Below, piece after piece: positions 24,388-33,792 of a stretch of DNA of 64,000 nt. The notes below the pieces were generated by a model. That model saw only the letters and a program-made list of their open reading frames with translations, was not told the origin of the DNA and ran no database searches. Source of the stretch: an uncultured Flavihumibacter sp. Its GTDB lineage: Bacteria > Bacteroidota > Bacteroidia > Chitinophagales > Chitinophagaceae. How positions within the stretch are numbered: position 1 is the stretch's first letter; each line of letters opens with the position of its first letter. The DNA lies in the NCBI GenBank assembly GCA_902168225.1, contig CABHOW010000164.1:1-64000 (forward strand), given 5' to 3'. The position numbers and the translations under genes were made by a program.

Positions 24388-26835
24388 TTATTTAGTGTCA
24401 TTAATTTGTGCTATTGCCTCGTCAACTGATAAGGCAGAGCTATCGTCATTTAATGCTACTTTTCGCTTTTTTATTTCCTTAAGCAATTCAATAATTTTAT
24501 CGGAGATGCCAAACTGTTTGCCTTGAATTCCTAATTCTTTAATTGCTGTGATACCCTGTTTTGCAAATGCAGGATTTTCTACTCGTCCGGTGAGGCTTGC
24601 AAAACTCTCTATCATATTAAATCTTTGCGGAGGTACCAACGATAGAAATAAATTGTAAATATAATTCCATTGCTCATTTCCGCCGTAGGTAGAATAAAGT
24701 GTTAGTATAGCTTGAGAAATCTCATGCTTACTGTCATTTTCATATTGTTTAGCGAAACGTAATGCTGCTGAGGAGTCTATAAGTCCAATCGCTGCCAGTG
24801 ATGCACCTTGAACCGCATAGGATTCAGTTTTTAAAGAATTCTCAAAAAGTGATAAGTCGTCATTTTTTCGAAGTTTACTCAAAAATGTAATGGCTGTTGC
24901 TCTTACCATATTATTTTTATCGCTGGTAGCAAGTTCCCTTACTATCGGGATAGTAGAATTTGCAATAGCTGCGTTAGTTATATCCAATGCATTTATCGCT
25001 TTAATTCTAAGTCCAAAATATTTATCTTTTAATGCAGCCAATATTATTTTTTGTCCATCATTTTCATTTTGCTTTCCAATTGCTGCTTCTATAGCTTCAT
25101 AACGGTCGAGAAAAAGAGGAGCATTGAAATATTGAAAACTAAATTCAGCAAGCGGTTTATTATCAGTTTTCTTTGTAATTAATACTTTGTCAGCATCAAC
25201 ATTTACAAGATTTGGTTTTCTTGTTAATTTATAAGAAAGCGTATCAGCTTTGTCGGTCATCCAAGTTTTACGTCGCTCTATTTTATTGCCGTTATAAAAA
25301 TCAATAGCAATAGGTAAAACAAATGCATTACCCTCTTGGGTTTGCTGTAAATATATAGTTTGAGTATTGGTATTTTCATTCCAGTTGTAGGAAATATTTA
25401 ATTCTGGATGACCAGCTCCAAAATACCATTGATTAAAAAACCAGTTCAAATCCAAGCCACTGGCTTCTTCAAATGCCATGCGCAGCTGAGGTGTTTCTGC
25501 ATTTTTAAATGCATTGTTTTTCAAGTAAATATTTAAGCCTTTATAAAAAGCATGCTTACCTAAATAATTTCTCAACATGTTTAAAATACAGCCGCCTTTT
25601 TGATAAGTTACACCATCAAAAACATCTTGTATTTCTTTGTATTGAAAACGAACAAGGGGTTCATTTTTTGCATTCTTGTTATCCAAGTATGCTTGTAAGC
25701 CTTCAAAATTGTGAGCGTCGGCAACATCTTTTCCGTATTTATTTTCCAGCCACAGATATTCTCCATAAACAGCTAACGATTCATTGAGTGTCAAATTACT
25801 CCAGCTTTCGCATGTTACGTAATCGCCAAACCATTGATGAAACAGTTCGTGAACAATTCCTGTGTTGTAATATCTATCTGCCAGTTCCTTAGTTGTAGCT
25901 TGCGCTGGTTCGCCCATCATAGTTGCAGTGGTATTTTCCATTGCCCCGCTCACATAATCTCTTACAACAATCTGAGAATATTTATTCCATGGATAGTTTA
26001 TCCCGAGAATATTCGAGAAAAAATCAATTGCTTCTGGCGTCTCTCCAAAAATTTCCTTTGCAAAAGGAGCATATTTGGGTTCTAAATAATAGCTAACTTC
26101 CTTTCCACGCCAATTGTCTTTATAGATTTTAAAATCGCCAACTGCCATCATGAATAAATACGGTGAATGGGGCAAATCCATTTTCCATGAGTCGGTTCTT
26201 GTCCCATCGGTGTTTTCTTTTTGAGAAATCAGTTTTCCATTTGATAATGTAACATATTTGTTTGGAACCGTCATTGAAATTTCCTCAGTTGTTTTTTGGT
26301 TTGGTTTATCAATGGTAGGAAACCAAACCGAGGAGCTTTCAGGTTCTCCTTCAGTCCATATTTCTGTAGGTTTATTCGTGTCTTTTCCGTCTGCATTTAT
26401 AAAATACAAGCCCTTTTCGTTTTTCTTTCTATTTTTTAATTCAGTCGGTTTAGCGGTATAGTCAATGTAGATGATATATGTCTGGTTGCATGTATAAATT
26501 GTATCTAACAGGATGGCTAAATAAAAATTATCATAGCTGAATTTTAATGGTATTAACTTGTCATTTTTAAAAATCGAAACGTTGTGTATATCCATTCCCT
26601 TGGCATTAAGTCGTAACGAGTCAGTGGAGTAAAAATGAGGTTTAAGAGTTACCCATTCTTTTCCATATAAATATTTTTTTTGATAATCAAAGCGTATATC
26701 AAGTTTTGTATGAACGAGGTCGTTCACCTTTACGGGAGTTTCATGGTAAGAATTTGTTGTGGTTTGTGCCTTTATAGTAGTCAACAAAAAGCTCATGCAA
26801 AAAGGTATGGATAATATTAGCAATGTATGTCTCAT
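24388..26835 (-). CDS. M1-family zinc aminopeptidase, secreted
   Basis: An 815-residue M1 metallopeptidase that removes N-terminal residues from peptides. A signal (about 1-23) is followed by the beta-domain and the catalytic domain with SGAMEN (296-301, the substrate N-terminus-binding exopeptidase motif) and the zinc site HELFH (329-333) with E352 19 residues later in LNESLAVYGE. The C-terminal third (about 620-800) is an alpha-solenoid. The ATG at 26835 begins the signal peptide and has a GAGGAG ribosome-binding-like sequence upstream; the frame to 26961 is not supported. It is by far the largest gene in the array. Confidence 0.93.
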   Translation of the reverse strand: MRHTLLILSIPFCMSFLLTTIKAQTTTNSYHETPVKVNDLVHTKLDIRFDYQKKYLYGKEWVTLKPHFYSTDSLRLNAKGMDIHNVSIFKNDKLIPLKFSYDNFYLAILLDTIYTCNQTYIIYIDYTAKPTELKNRKKNEKGLYFINADGKDTNKPTEIWTEGEPESSSVWFPTIDKPNQKTTEEISMTVPNKYVTLSNGKLISQKENTDGTRTDSWKMDLPHSPYLFMMAVGDFKIYKDNWRGKEVSYYLEPKYAPFAKEIFGETPEAIDFFSNILGINYPWNKYSQIVVRDYVSGAMENTTATMMGEPAQATTKELADRYYNTGIVHELFHQWFGDYVTCESWSNLTLNESLAVYGEYLWLENKYGKDVADAHNFEGLQAYLDNKNAKNEPLVRFQYKEIQDVFDGVTYQKGGCILNMLRNYLGKHAFYKGLNIYLKNNAFKNAETPQLRMAFEEASGLDLNWFFNQWYFGAGHPELNISYNWNENTNTQTIYLQQTQEGNAFVLPIAIDFYNGNKIERRKTWMTDKADTLSYKLTRKPNLVNVDADKVLITKKTDNKPLAEFSFQYFNAPLFLDRYEAIEAAIGKQNENDGQKIILAALKDKYFGLRIKAINALDITNAAIANSTIPIVRELATSDKNNMVRATAITFLSKLRKNDDLSLFENSLKTESYAVQGASLAAIGLIDSSAALRFAKQYENDSKHEISQAILTLYSTYGGNEQWNYIYNLFLSLVPPQRFNMIESFASLTGRVENPAFAKQGITAIKELGIQGKQFGISDKIIELLKEIKKRKVALNDDSSALSVDEAIAQINDTK

Positions 26836-27013
26836 AAACTCCTCTGATAATTTGAATAATTTTGAGTAATAGTTTAAAATTAAAACATTGGGAAAGCTAC
26901 TACAAGAGATTTGGGGGAAAGGTAGAATTGTCGGCTTGAATGGTAAGATTAGGTAGAACAAAAATAGCTTGGCAAAGAACTATTATGAAATAAAAAACGA
27001 GACCCAGCATGAC
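26836..27013. other. Leader region of the aminopeptidase cassette
   Basis: Noncoding AT-rich stretch between the aminopeptidase start and the next attC. Apart from the GAGGAG just before the ATG I see no hairpin, operator or small ORF. Confidence 0.4.
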
Positions 27014-27215
27014 GCACAACGTTTGAGGCTTGCCGCAGGGCTGGAATTGTTGCTGTGTCAGCCCGACCACTGAAGCCGATTAAAATTACCTATGCTGAAG
27101 TTAACAACTAAAAGCCAAATTGAATTCGGTCATGCCCGATATTAGCCGATAGGGGCAAAACAGTCGATTGTTATTCCGTCAGCCAGCCTTGTGGCAAGCC
27201 TTTTGTTGCCTGCAG
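27014..27215. repeat. attC-like site, family E
   Basis: Left core GCACAACGTTTGAGG, right core CTTTTGTTGCCTGC; arms CTTGCCGCAGGGCTGG and CCAGCCTTGTGGCAAG. Confidence 0.85.
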
Positions 27216-27231
27216 GCGTTTCTTAAGAAGA

Positions 27232-28341
27232 CTACTTTTTAGTATTCACGATTGTCGCTAAAACAACTTTATCAATAAATGAATGAAGTAACTTTATTTC
27301 TGTTCTACCTCTGTTCTTTTCATTAAAGAAACAAGTAGTAGCGATAACCATATCAAGGTCTGGAATAATGCAGATAAGTTGCCCGCCTGCACCGCTTGCG
27401 ATATATGCCTGGCGCCCATTTGTTTTTCTCCTCCACCAAAAATAACCATATCCATTGGGGTTTATCAAAGTTGGCCATTTATCTAAGGTTGCATGTTTAG
27501 CTAAGGATTCCTTTATCCATAAGTCTGAAATAATCTGTTTATCATTTGCCTTGCCATTTCTTAGGTATAAGAGCCCAAATCGTATTAAATCTTGCGTTGT
27601 CAAATACATTTCAGACGCACCAACATACCTGCCTGTCGGATCAGTGTCCCACTTTTTTAATATTACATTTATTGGGTTAAATAAAGTTGAGTTTGCATAC
27701 TTCTTCAAATCTGTTTTAAGCACTTTGTCTAATACTGCTCCAAATATTGATGAAGCACCCGAACAATAATTAAATGTTTCTCCCGGATTGTGGCTAAAAG
27801 GCAAATCAAGCATAAATCTAACAGGGTCAGATGATGAAACATAGGCGTTGGCAAGCGGTCCAAAGTCATCCCACTCAAAACCAGTTTGCATTGTCAATAT
27901 ATTTTGTAAAGTCAGGGTTCTTCTTATTGAATCATCTTCGGATCTTGTTAATGCAAACCAGACATTTTCAGGATAAGATGAATGATTATATTCAGTTAAG
28001 ATATTTAAGACAGGTGTATTTAAGTCGGGCAATTTCCCGTTGTCTTTAGCAATGCCGCCAATAGCAGAAATTATGCTCTTTGTGATTGATTTAATGTTGA
28101 ATAATGTTGTGTCCGTGCCACCATGAAAATAATGTTCATAAACTAAAGTATCATGCCTTAAAACAGCAAATGACCCTAAACTTGGCACTGCTAAATTTAT
28201 TTCTTTTTGAAAGGTTGGAAAGAAAGTCGGGTTGTATTCGGTTTTATTTGGTTTTCGATAAGGTAGTTTTTGGGTTAGCTGCGATTGAACTCTATTGGAA
28301 AAAGATATTAATATAATTACTAAAAAAAGAAATTTGTACAT
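27232..28341 (-). CDS. Serine hydrolase, class C beta-lactamase/DD-peptidase-like, secreted
   Basis: A 369-residue penicillin-binding-protein-like hydrolase with signal peptide (about 1-20). The nucleophile motif S-x-x-K is SITK (85-88), the second motif is YCS (about 188-190, Y-x-N being replaced), and GAGGQ late in the protein stands for the third box. Family members include beta-lactamases, esterases and peptidases. Because motif 2 and the third box are atypical, esterase or peptidase activity is as likely as antibiotic hydrolysis. Single-gene cassette. Confidence 0.88.
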   Translation of the reverse strand: MYKFLFLVIILISFSNRVQSQLTQKLPYRKPNKTEYNPTFFPTFQKEINLAVPSLGSFAVLRHDTLVYEHYFHGGTDTTLFNIKSITKSIISAIGGIAKDNGKLPDLNTPVLNILTEYNHSSYPENVWFALTRSEDDSIRRTLTLQNILTMQTGFEWDDFGPLANAYVSSSDPVRFMLDLPFSHNPGETFNYCSGASSIFGAVLDKVLKTDLKKYANSTLFNPINVILKKWDTDPTGRYVGASEMYLTTQDLIRFGLLYLRNGKANDKQIISDLWIKESLAKHATLDKWPTLINPNGYGYFWWRRKTNGRQAYIASGAGGQLICIIPDLDMVIATTCFFNEKNRGRTEIKLLHSFIDKVVLATIVNTKK

Positions 28342-28422
28342 GAAGAAATTCTTGAAAATTATGAGTGCACTATAAGCATATTGTAAAGCTGCTTGATCAA
28401 TTTTAGGATGTCAAATAAGTTT

Positions 28423-28558
28423 GCAGGTAACGTTCACGCATTTGCGTTGTGCGGTATTTGAAAATATATTGTTCAATAAATTGTTTAGTTCAGTAAAGAT
28501 AAAATGTTCAGCCGCTTGTTTGTCGTCCAACCGTAATAACGCAAATGCTCTGTTGGCA
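28423..28558. repeat. attC-like site, family B
   Basis: Left core GGTAACGTTCACGC, right core GCTCTGTTGGCAG; arms GCATTTGCGTTGTGCGGT and ACCGTAATAACGCAAATGC. Confidence 0.87.
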
Positions 28559-28575
28559 GTAGTTTTATTCTAACA

Positions 28576-29085
28576 TTAAGTTGTTGTCAAATGTCCAAGC
28601 TGCTTTAAAACTTCCATCGCTTCGTCAGCTTTGTTTGTTCCAATAAGAATTTTAGAGCCGTCTTGTGTTACAATTTGAATTCCTTTGTCGCCTGAAATAT
28701 TGAAAGCCTTGTTTTTGCCAAGTCCACGAAGTCCCCATCCGCCAAACTCACCAATTGCATTATATTGTGTAACAAATGATTGATTGATTTTGTCCCACGG
28801 ATAATATTTGAAAGTCCATTGAAATGGAAAAAGCCTAACATAAATTCCATCTGATTTGATGTTTGTATCAAGTCGAAAATTGAGAAACAAAAATGAAAGT
28901 ACAAACGTCAAAATTGTTACTATAATAAGTGCAACATTAGACATTGGTTTGTCCCCAAATTGATATCCAAAAATTACTTGCTTTATTAACCCGAAAATAA
29001 AAAGTCCGTTCACCCCCAATAAAATTAGCCAAAGCCAAATTTGTTTGAAGCGTTGCCTCTCTGCAAATAATATTTTATTGTCCAT
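28576..29085 (-). CDS. Two-pass membrane protein with PH-like C-terminal domain
   Basis: A 169-residue protein with two membrane segments (about 15-37 and 50-70) and a C-terminal beta domain beginning DTNIKSDGIYVRLFPFQW, with FGGWGLRGLGKNKAFNISGD and GIQIVTQDGSKILIGTNKADE. This arrangement is like small bacterial PH-domain membrane proteins (DUF6141-like) of unknown function. Single-gene cassette. Confidence 0.7.
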   Translation of the reverse strand: MDNKILFAERQRFKQIWLWLILLGVNGLFIFGLIKQVIFGYQFGDKPMSNVALIIVTILTFVLSFLFLNFRLDTNIKSDGIYVRLFPFQWTFKYYPWDKINQSFVTQYNAIGEFGGWGLRGLGKNKAFNISGDKGIQIVTQDGSKILIGTNKADEAMEVLKQLGHLTTT

Positions 29086-29124
29086 TGTTAAATTGTTTTT
29101 CTATAATGGTCGGTCTAACAATTA

Positions 29125-29320
29125 CTGCCAACGACCGAGGCTTGCCGCAGTGCTGGCATTCATATCCGCCTGCCGACAACTGGGGCCCGGTCTTATTTTT
29201 AGCTGAAGTTACAACAATCGCCCAATAGAATTACGTCCGCCGGAGCCGAAGGTGAAAAATGGTTTGCCGATGATTGCTCTTGAGTCCGCCAGCATTGCGG
29301 CAAACCTGATGTTGGTAGCC
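29125..29320. repeat. attC-like site, family E
   Basis: Left core GCCAACGACCGA, right core TGATGTTGGTAGCC; arms GGCTTGCCGCAGTGCTGGC and GCCAGCATTGCGGCAAACC. Confidence 0.85.
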
Positions 29321-29421
29321 GTTTTGCTTTGTCACATTTTTGTTGCTTATGTTTTATTATGTAAACTGTCAAACAAAAGTTATTTGCAAATATAAATTTG
29401 AACAATCTGTTATGTCAACAC

Positions 29422-29808
29422 CTACTTAATTGGTTGTAAGTAACAGTTAACACTGTCAGATTGTACAAAATAAATTTTATCGCCGTCAAAATAACTGATT
29501 TGTTTTTTCAGGTCGCTAATGAAAGTGTACTTGGTACTATCGCAAACAAGCATAAACCTTGTGTCTGTAATTAGCTCTCCATTTTGGTCATTGTAAACAG
29601 CAATTCTTGCCATATTTCTGTGATTGTGTATGTATTTTACACAATACCAATTTCCCCCATCAACACCACCAACCCAAAATGAACTGTCAGGTACATTTTT
29701 AGGTTTTACTATTTCATCTTGATTATTTTCTCTTGGAGCACAGCCGAATATTAAACAGGATAACACTAAAGTCTTTATAGAAATAATATTAAAATGTAAG
29801 TTGTCCAC
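29422..29808 (-). CDS. Small lipoprotein of unknown function (128 aa)
   Basis: The signal ends in the lipobox LIFGC (residues 19-23). The mature part is short and beta-rich (VGGVDGGNWYCVKYIHNHRN, KQISYFDGDKIYFVQSDS). No family recognised. About 100 bp between its stop and the next attC are AT-rich and featureless. Confidence 0.68.
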   Translation of the reverse strand: MDNLHFNIISIKTLVLSCLIFGCAPRENNQDEIVKPKNVPDSSFWVGGVDGGNWYCVKYIHNHRNMARIAVYNDQNGELITDTRFMLVCDSTKYTFISDLKKQISYFDGDKIYFVQSDSVNCYLQPIK

Positions 29809-29888
29809 TAGAAACTAATTAGGTTGGATTTGAGTTTTTGAATTTTTTCTTTACACACTTTAAAAATGTAAGCTGTCTAACAAAACGG

Positions 29889-30094
29889 CTACCAACGGTC
29901 AGGTATTGAAGCAGTTGGGGAAAGATCTTCCGTCGCCCATGGCTTACCTTTGCTGAATAAATATACCAAAAGTTGAGAATATATTCTACTGATGCTCAGA
30001 ATTCCATCAAGCCGTTACTGATGCTGGGTTTTTTGTTGAAGCAGAAAGACGCTATTCGTCAGCCCCAATTGCTGCAATGCAATGTTGTATGCAG
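29889..30094. repeat. attC-like site, family A
   Basis: Left core ACCAACGGTCAGG, right core CAATGTTGTATGC; arms ATTGAAGCAGTTGGGG and CCCCAATTGCTGCAATGC. Confidence 0.85.
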
Positions 30095-30099
30095 CTGCA

Positions 30100-30564
30100 T
30101 CAAGCGGAGTGATGTGCAGACAAGGAAGGCTCAGCATAATCAATAATCCCATTGTCTTGCAACTCTTTTAATTTCTCTTTCACGGGACGGTAATCAACAG
30201 AAGCAGGAATTTCAACAACAAAATAAGAGTCATTGCATTTTTCTGACGGGCAACCTAGTAATTCAAGGTTATTTCTAATTGAGTTTGCGTCAATACTTTT
30301 TTCCATGACAATTACTTGTACTGTTGAATTGCCAGAATATTCTACGGTTTCGCGATAAACTAGTCTTTCTTCCGTGTTGTCATATTCGGCGAAGACAATG
30401 TCCTCAGAGGCGACTGGTGCATAAAACGGAATATTTTCGAGTTTATAAAGCCCTTTTTGTATATCAACAGGACTGGCCCACATTGTTTCAACAGTCCATC
30501 TATCTAATACATTGCTATGAAAGCTAAAAGCGATTTTAACAAGATTGTCATTCTTCTCTGTCAT
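30100..30564 (-). CDS. DUF4265 family protein
   Basis: A 154-residue cytosolic protein matching DUF4265: WTVETMWASPVDIQKGLYKL, then NIPFYAPVASEDIVFAEYD, the family's conserved block, and a C-terminal ferredoxin-like half (VEIPASVDYRPVKEKLKELQ). The family often appears in toxin-immunity and mobile settings, with no demonstrated activity. Single-gene cassette. Confidence 0.82.
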   Translation of the reverse strand: MTEKNDNLVKIAFSFHSNVLDRWTVETMWASPVDIQKGLYKLENIPFYAPVASEDIVFAEYDNTEERLVYRETVEYSGNSTVQVIVMEKSIDANSIRNNLELLGCPSEKCNDSYFVVEIPASVDYRPVKEKLKELQDNGIIDYAEPSLSAHHSA

Positions 30565-30583
30565 GTTAAAGATTTAAGCAGTT

Positions 30584-30720
30584 GCGCACAACGTTAAAGC
30601 ATTGGCGATGTGGCGGTAATCCGTATTCTGTCTGTCGAATTTACTACAAAAGCTTAATAGTAACACAAAAGGTGAGCCATTAACTCATGCAGCCATATTG
30701 CCAATGCAATGTTAGCGGCT
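30584..30720. repeat. attC-like site, family D
   Basis: Left core GCACAACGTTAAAGC, right core CAATGTTAGCGGC; arms GCATTGGCGATGTGGCGG and GCCATATTGCCAATGC. Nearly identical to 33002-33138. Confidence 0.87.
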
Positions 30721-31374
30721 GGCTTTAGCAACTACAAATTTTTTAAGGCTCGATGGCAGTTTGGCAATTCCGCTATCGAGTTTCTGTCTCTTATTTTTTG
30801 AAATATTTGATAATGCAAAAAAATTGGTATTCGATATTGTCGTGTCCTTTTCGTCCTCAACGCTGTTATCTTCACTATCGTGTATCCAAGTAAAAGCATG
30901 AATATCGTTAATTGAATCTCGAAATAACCATGAATTAACATCTCTAAGAGCGCCAGCATCACCTATATATTCAGCTAGTTCAGAAAACTCCTCAAGGGTG
31001 TCTTTGGAAGATTCATAAATAAATAGTTTAATTGAAGTAGGATAATATTCAGATGGTGTCCGAGCTATAAGGCCGGTTTTAAAGGAGTCTATTTTGAATC
31101 TAAAACAAGCAAACAAACCTGGTGGGTCGCTAAAATGTCTTTTTGCAATTTCTGCTGGAAATAAAACAGCATCATTACTGTCAAGTTGAGTTCCTTTATA
31201 TTTATAATTTTTTACTTCCCCATTCTCGCCCATTGGAAAAACTTCCAAAGTGTCAAATGAGATTTCGTTGAATTTGGAAAGAAGGTGAGTATACTTGGAA
31301 CTTCTTGCTGTGGAAGATGTTCTTTGATTACATGAGAATAAAAGCGAAAAAAAAATAATGGGTAAGTATTTCAT
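30712..31374 (-). CDS. Lipoprotein of unknown function (220 aa)
   Basis: The signal MKYLPIIFFSLLFSC ends in a lipobox Cys. The mature part is mixed alpha/beta (FNEISFDTLEVFPMGENGEV, FRDSINDIHAFTWIHDSED) with no recognised family. The final residues AKASR and the stop are read from the family D attC right end; the unrelated gene at 33131-33628 ends in the same five residues for the same reason. Confidence 0.68.
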   Translation of the reverse strand: MKYLPIIFFSLLFSCNQRTSSTARSSKYTHLLSKFNEISFDTLEVFPMGENGEVKNYKYKGTQLDSNDAVLFPAEIAKRHFSDPPGLFACFRFKIDSFKTGLIARTPSEYYPTSIKLFIYESSKDTLEEFSELAEYIGDAGALRDVNSWLFRDSINDIHAFTWIHDSEDNSVEDEKDTTISNTNFFALSNISKNKRQKLDSGIAKLPSSLKKFVVAKASR

Positions 31375-31386
31375 AGTAATAAGCTT

Positions 31387-31589
31387 GCCGCTAACGTTGA
31401 AGCATTGGCGATGTGGCGGTATTCTGTGTTCCTACCGCTTGGTTCCGCTGCTGATTAAAGATACAAAAGCTCAATGTTTATTCTTCTGCTTTGCGTTATT
31501 CGTCTGCCGAAACCGAAGCCGATTAGCAAACAATAAGCTGAGAATATATTTGTCGCCCCGCCATATTGCCAATGCAATGTTATAGGGCG
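31387..31589. repeat. attC-like site, family D (long)
   Basis: Left core CGCTAACGTTGAAGC, right core CAATGTTATAGGGC; arms GCATTGGCGATGTGGCGG and CCGCCATATTGCCAATGC are perfectly matched over most positions. Confidence 0.87.
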
Positions 31590-32986
31590 TTTTTCTTTTC
31601 TTTTCTTGTTTGATATTTAATTTCACAATTAGGTAGCCACTTTCTTAAGTTGTCCTTGTCAGCTTGAGTTAAAAAGTCGTCATCCAATCTCATTGCTTTA
31701 AGTTTAGTTAGTTTGCTTATGCTTGGTGAAATGTATTTGATTGGATTGTCCCAGACTTCTAGTTTTTCAAGATTTTTTAAGTCAGAGATATTATCAGGAA
31801 TACTATCTATTTTATTATCAAATATTAAAAGCTCCTTTAAGTTACCTAAATGCCGTGTCTCTTTTGATATGTTATTTACTTTATTGGTGTACAGATAAAG
31901 TATTTCAAGTTTGTTAAGCCTGCTGTCTACGAAGGAAAGGTTTGAAAACTGGTTGTCGTTAAGTGATAGCCATGTGAGATTTGGAATGTTTTTTATCTGT
32001 TCCGGCAATTTTGTCAAGTTGTTTCTTGCGATGTCGAAATACTCTAAGCTGTCGAGCTGTGATAAGTCGCACTTAATTTCTTTAATTTCTGTATCAGCAA
32101 ATGAAACACTTTTTAACCTTTTAAGTTTTTGAAGTTCGCAAGGAAATTCGCTTATTGGGTTTACCGCTAAAACTAAGTCTTGAAGCGAAGTAATCTCAAA
32201 TATTTGTGGAGGTATTTCTCTCAGGTCATTTCCCGTCAATATTGCTTTGTAGATGTGCAGTTTACCAAGTCCATTTGGCAGGGAAGTCAATCCTTTGTTT
32301 TGAAGCCACAAATATTTCCCTTTGTCGTCAGCCCAAATCACAGAACTTTCACTTTTGTAAAAACTCCTTTTCTGTTTATAGTAAATTTGGTCACACAAAT
32401 TCGTCATTATATTTTTTACTGAAAAACTTTGGCTATCGCTCACTTGGAATAGCCAACTTTTTATTTTACTATCGGAAGTAATGCAATCAATTTCAAAATT
32501 CGGGTCCCAATTTATTCGGTTATAATCTACAGACGAATTATCTGTAAACGAAAAGCGTACTGTGTTGGGAACATTTTCTGCTTTGGTTGAAGTAATGATT
32601 ATCCCGTTTTCAGGAATATTGATTGTCTTTTTCCAAAATTTCGTTTCGGGTAATTCAGGATAACCTTCAATTCCGAAAATTATGCCTGCTTGTCCCTTAA
32701 AGTCTTTGGGAAACACAATTGCATTATGTTCTTGCCACTTCATATTAGTTACAAAGGCAAGTATTAGATAGGCTGCTGTCAAAATGGATTGTGCTGTCCA
32801 AAACGCTCTCTTTTTCTTTAAAAGCCTGATGCTTAGATAGTCAATGAAATAAACATTTAATCCAACCCCAATAAAAATCAGCCCTAGAACGATTAAGTAA
32901 CCAAAAGTCAATATCGCTACTGTCAACCCGAGTAGGATAGTCAGAAGTCCGAGTATCTTTAATGGTGTATTAATTAGTCGTTTCAC
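31580..32986 (-). CDS. Membrane-anchored leucine-rich-repeat protein
   Basis: A 468-residue protein. Three N-terminal membrane segments (about 10-30, 32-55, 62-82) are followed by a soluble domain (about 85-220) and some nine leucine-rich repeats (about 225-445), such as LQDLVLAVNPISEFPCELQK and LTWLSLNDNQFSNLS. LRRs bind proteins. There is no enzymatic motif. The last codons (GCC CTA TAA) come from the attC core. The role is unknown; recognition of a surface or foreign protein is possible. Confidence 0.85.
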   Translation of the reverse strand: MKRLINTPLKILGLLTILLGLTVAILTFGYLIVLGLIFIGVGLNVYFIDYLSIRLLKKKRAFWTAQSILTAAYLILAFVTNMKWQEHNAIVFPKDFKGQAGIIFGIEGYPELPETKFWKKTINIPENGIIITSTKAENVPNTVRFSFTDNSSVDYNRINWDPNFEIDCITSDSKIKSWLFQVSDSQSFSVKNIMTNLCDQIYYKQKRSFYKSESSVIWADDKGKYLWLQNKGLTSLPNGLGKLHIYKAILTGNDLREIPPQIFEITSLQDLVLAVNPISEFPCELQKLKRLKSVSFADTEIKEIKCDLSQLDSLEYFDIARNNLTKLPEQIKNIPNLTWLSLNDNQFSNLSFVDSRLNKLEILYLYTNKVNNISKETRHLGNLKELLIFDNKIDSIPDNISDLKNLEKLEVWDNPIKYISPSISKLTKLKAMRLDDDFLTQADKDNLRKWLPNCEIKYQTRKEKKNAL

Positions 32987-33001
32987 GTCTCTTTTAAAAT
33001 G

Positions 33002-33138
33002 CCCTATAACGTCCCACGCATTTGCGATGTGGCGGTAATCCGAGTTCTGTCAGTCGAATTTACTACAAAAGCTTAATAGTAATACAAAAGCTGAGCCATT
33101 AACTCATGCCGCCATAATGCCAATGCAATGTTAGCGGC
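33002..33138. repeat. attC-like site, family D
   Basis: Left core CCTATAACGTCCC, right core CAATGTTAGCGGC; arms GCATTTGCGATGTGGCGG and CCGCCATAATGCCAATGC. Confidence 0.87.
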
Positions 33139-33628
33139 TGGCTTTAGCAATTTCTTGACTTACCGAATCTGTTAAGTTGATGTATTTTGATGTGTCATAT
33201 CCGCCAAATCCGATTGCAGACATTAATCTTTGAAAAATGTTTTTTGGCCTTTTATAGTTTTCAGTTGGTTTCAAAGTAAAAAGTTTTTGATTTTTTAAAT
33301 GAGAAGGGTGTCTTATTACAGAGTCCCAAGTTATTGATCCAGTTAAATAGCTTCCTTCAATATCTGACTTAAAGTGTTTCTGTAAAACCAGAATCAATTC
33401 TTGAATATTATCTGCATACCAAGGGATATGTTTCCATAGTCCATCTTTTGTCACGAAGACTAAAAACCAATCGTCGAACCATGGACCTTCTGAATTTGTG
33501 TATTCGCCTATAATAACAATCTCGTCAAGGTCTATTTCAGAAATCGTTTTGTCTTTATGCGACCAAACTATTTTTCTGTCTATTATTTGAACCTTTCCGG
33601 AAGTATTGTCTTTCTTCTCTTCTGTCAT
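33131..33628 (-). CDS. Cassette protein of unknown function (165 aa)
   Basis: A soluble protein with an N-terminal beta-rich half (GKVQIIDRKIVWSHKDKTIS, EGPWFDDWFLVFVTKDGLW) and a basic C-terminal half. No signal or membrane segment. No family recognised. It ends AKASR from the attC sequence, like the lipoprotein at 30712-31374. Single-gene cassette. Confidence 0.68.
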   Translation of the reverse strand: MTEEKKDNTSGKVQIIDRKIVWSHKDKTISEIDLDEIVIIGEYTNSEGPWFDDWFLVFVTKDGLWKHIPWYADNIQELILVLQKHFKSDIEGSYLTGSITWDSVIRHPSHLKNQKLFTLKPTENYKRPKNIFQRLMSAIGFGGYDTSKYINLTDSVSQEIAKASR

Positions 33629-33650
33629 ATGTGTAGTGTCAAGTAGCTTG

Positions 33651-33790
33651 CCGCTAACGGATGGGTATTTATGCAGTGGTGGTATTCTGTGTTCCGTCCG
33701 CTTTGGTTAAAGGTATGTAGCTGATTTGGAAATTGAAGCTTGTAACATGCACGTCAGCCACCATTGCATGAATACCATGTTAAGCGCATT
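33651..33790. repeat. attC-like site, family D-like
   Basis: Left core CGCTAACGGAT, right core CATGTTAAGCGC; arms GGTATTTATGCAGTGGTGG and CCACCATTGCATGAATACC. Confidence 0.8.
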
Positions 33791-33792
33791 GG

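Noticed and set aside
27232-28341. Antibiotic-resistance beta-lactamase
   Set aside because: The S-x-x-K is present, but the Y-x-N and third motif are atypical, so resistance is not supported; reported only as a serine hydrolase.
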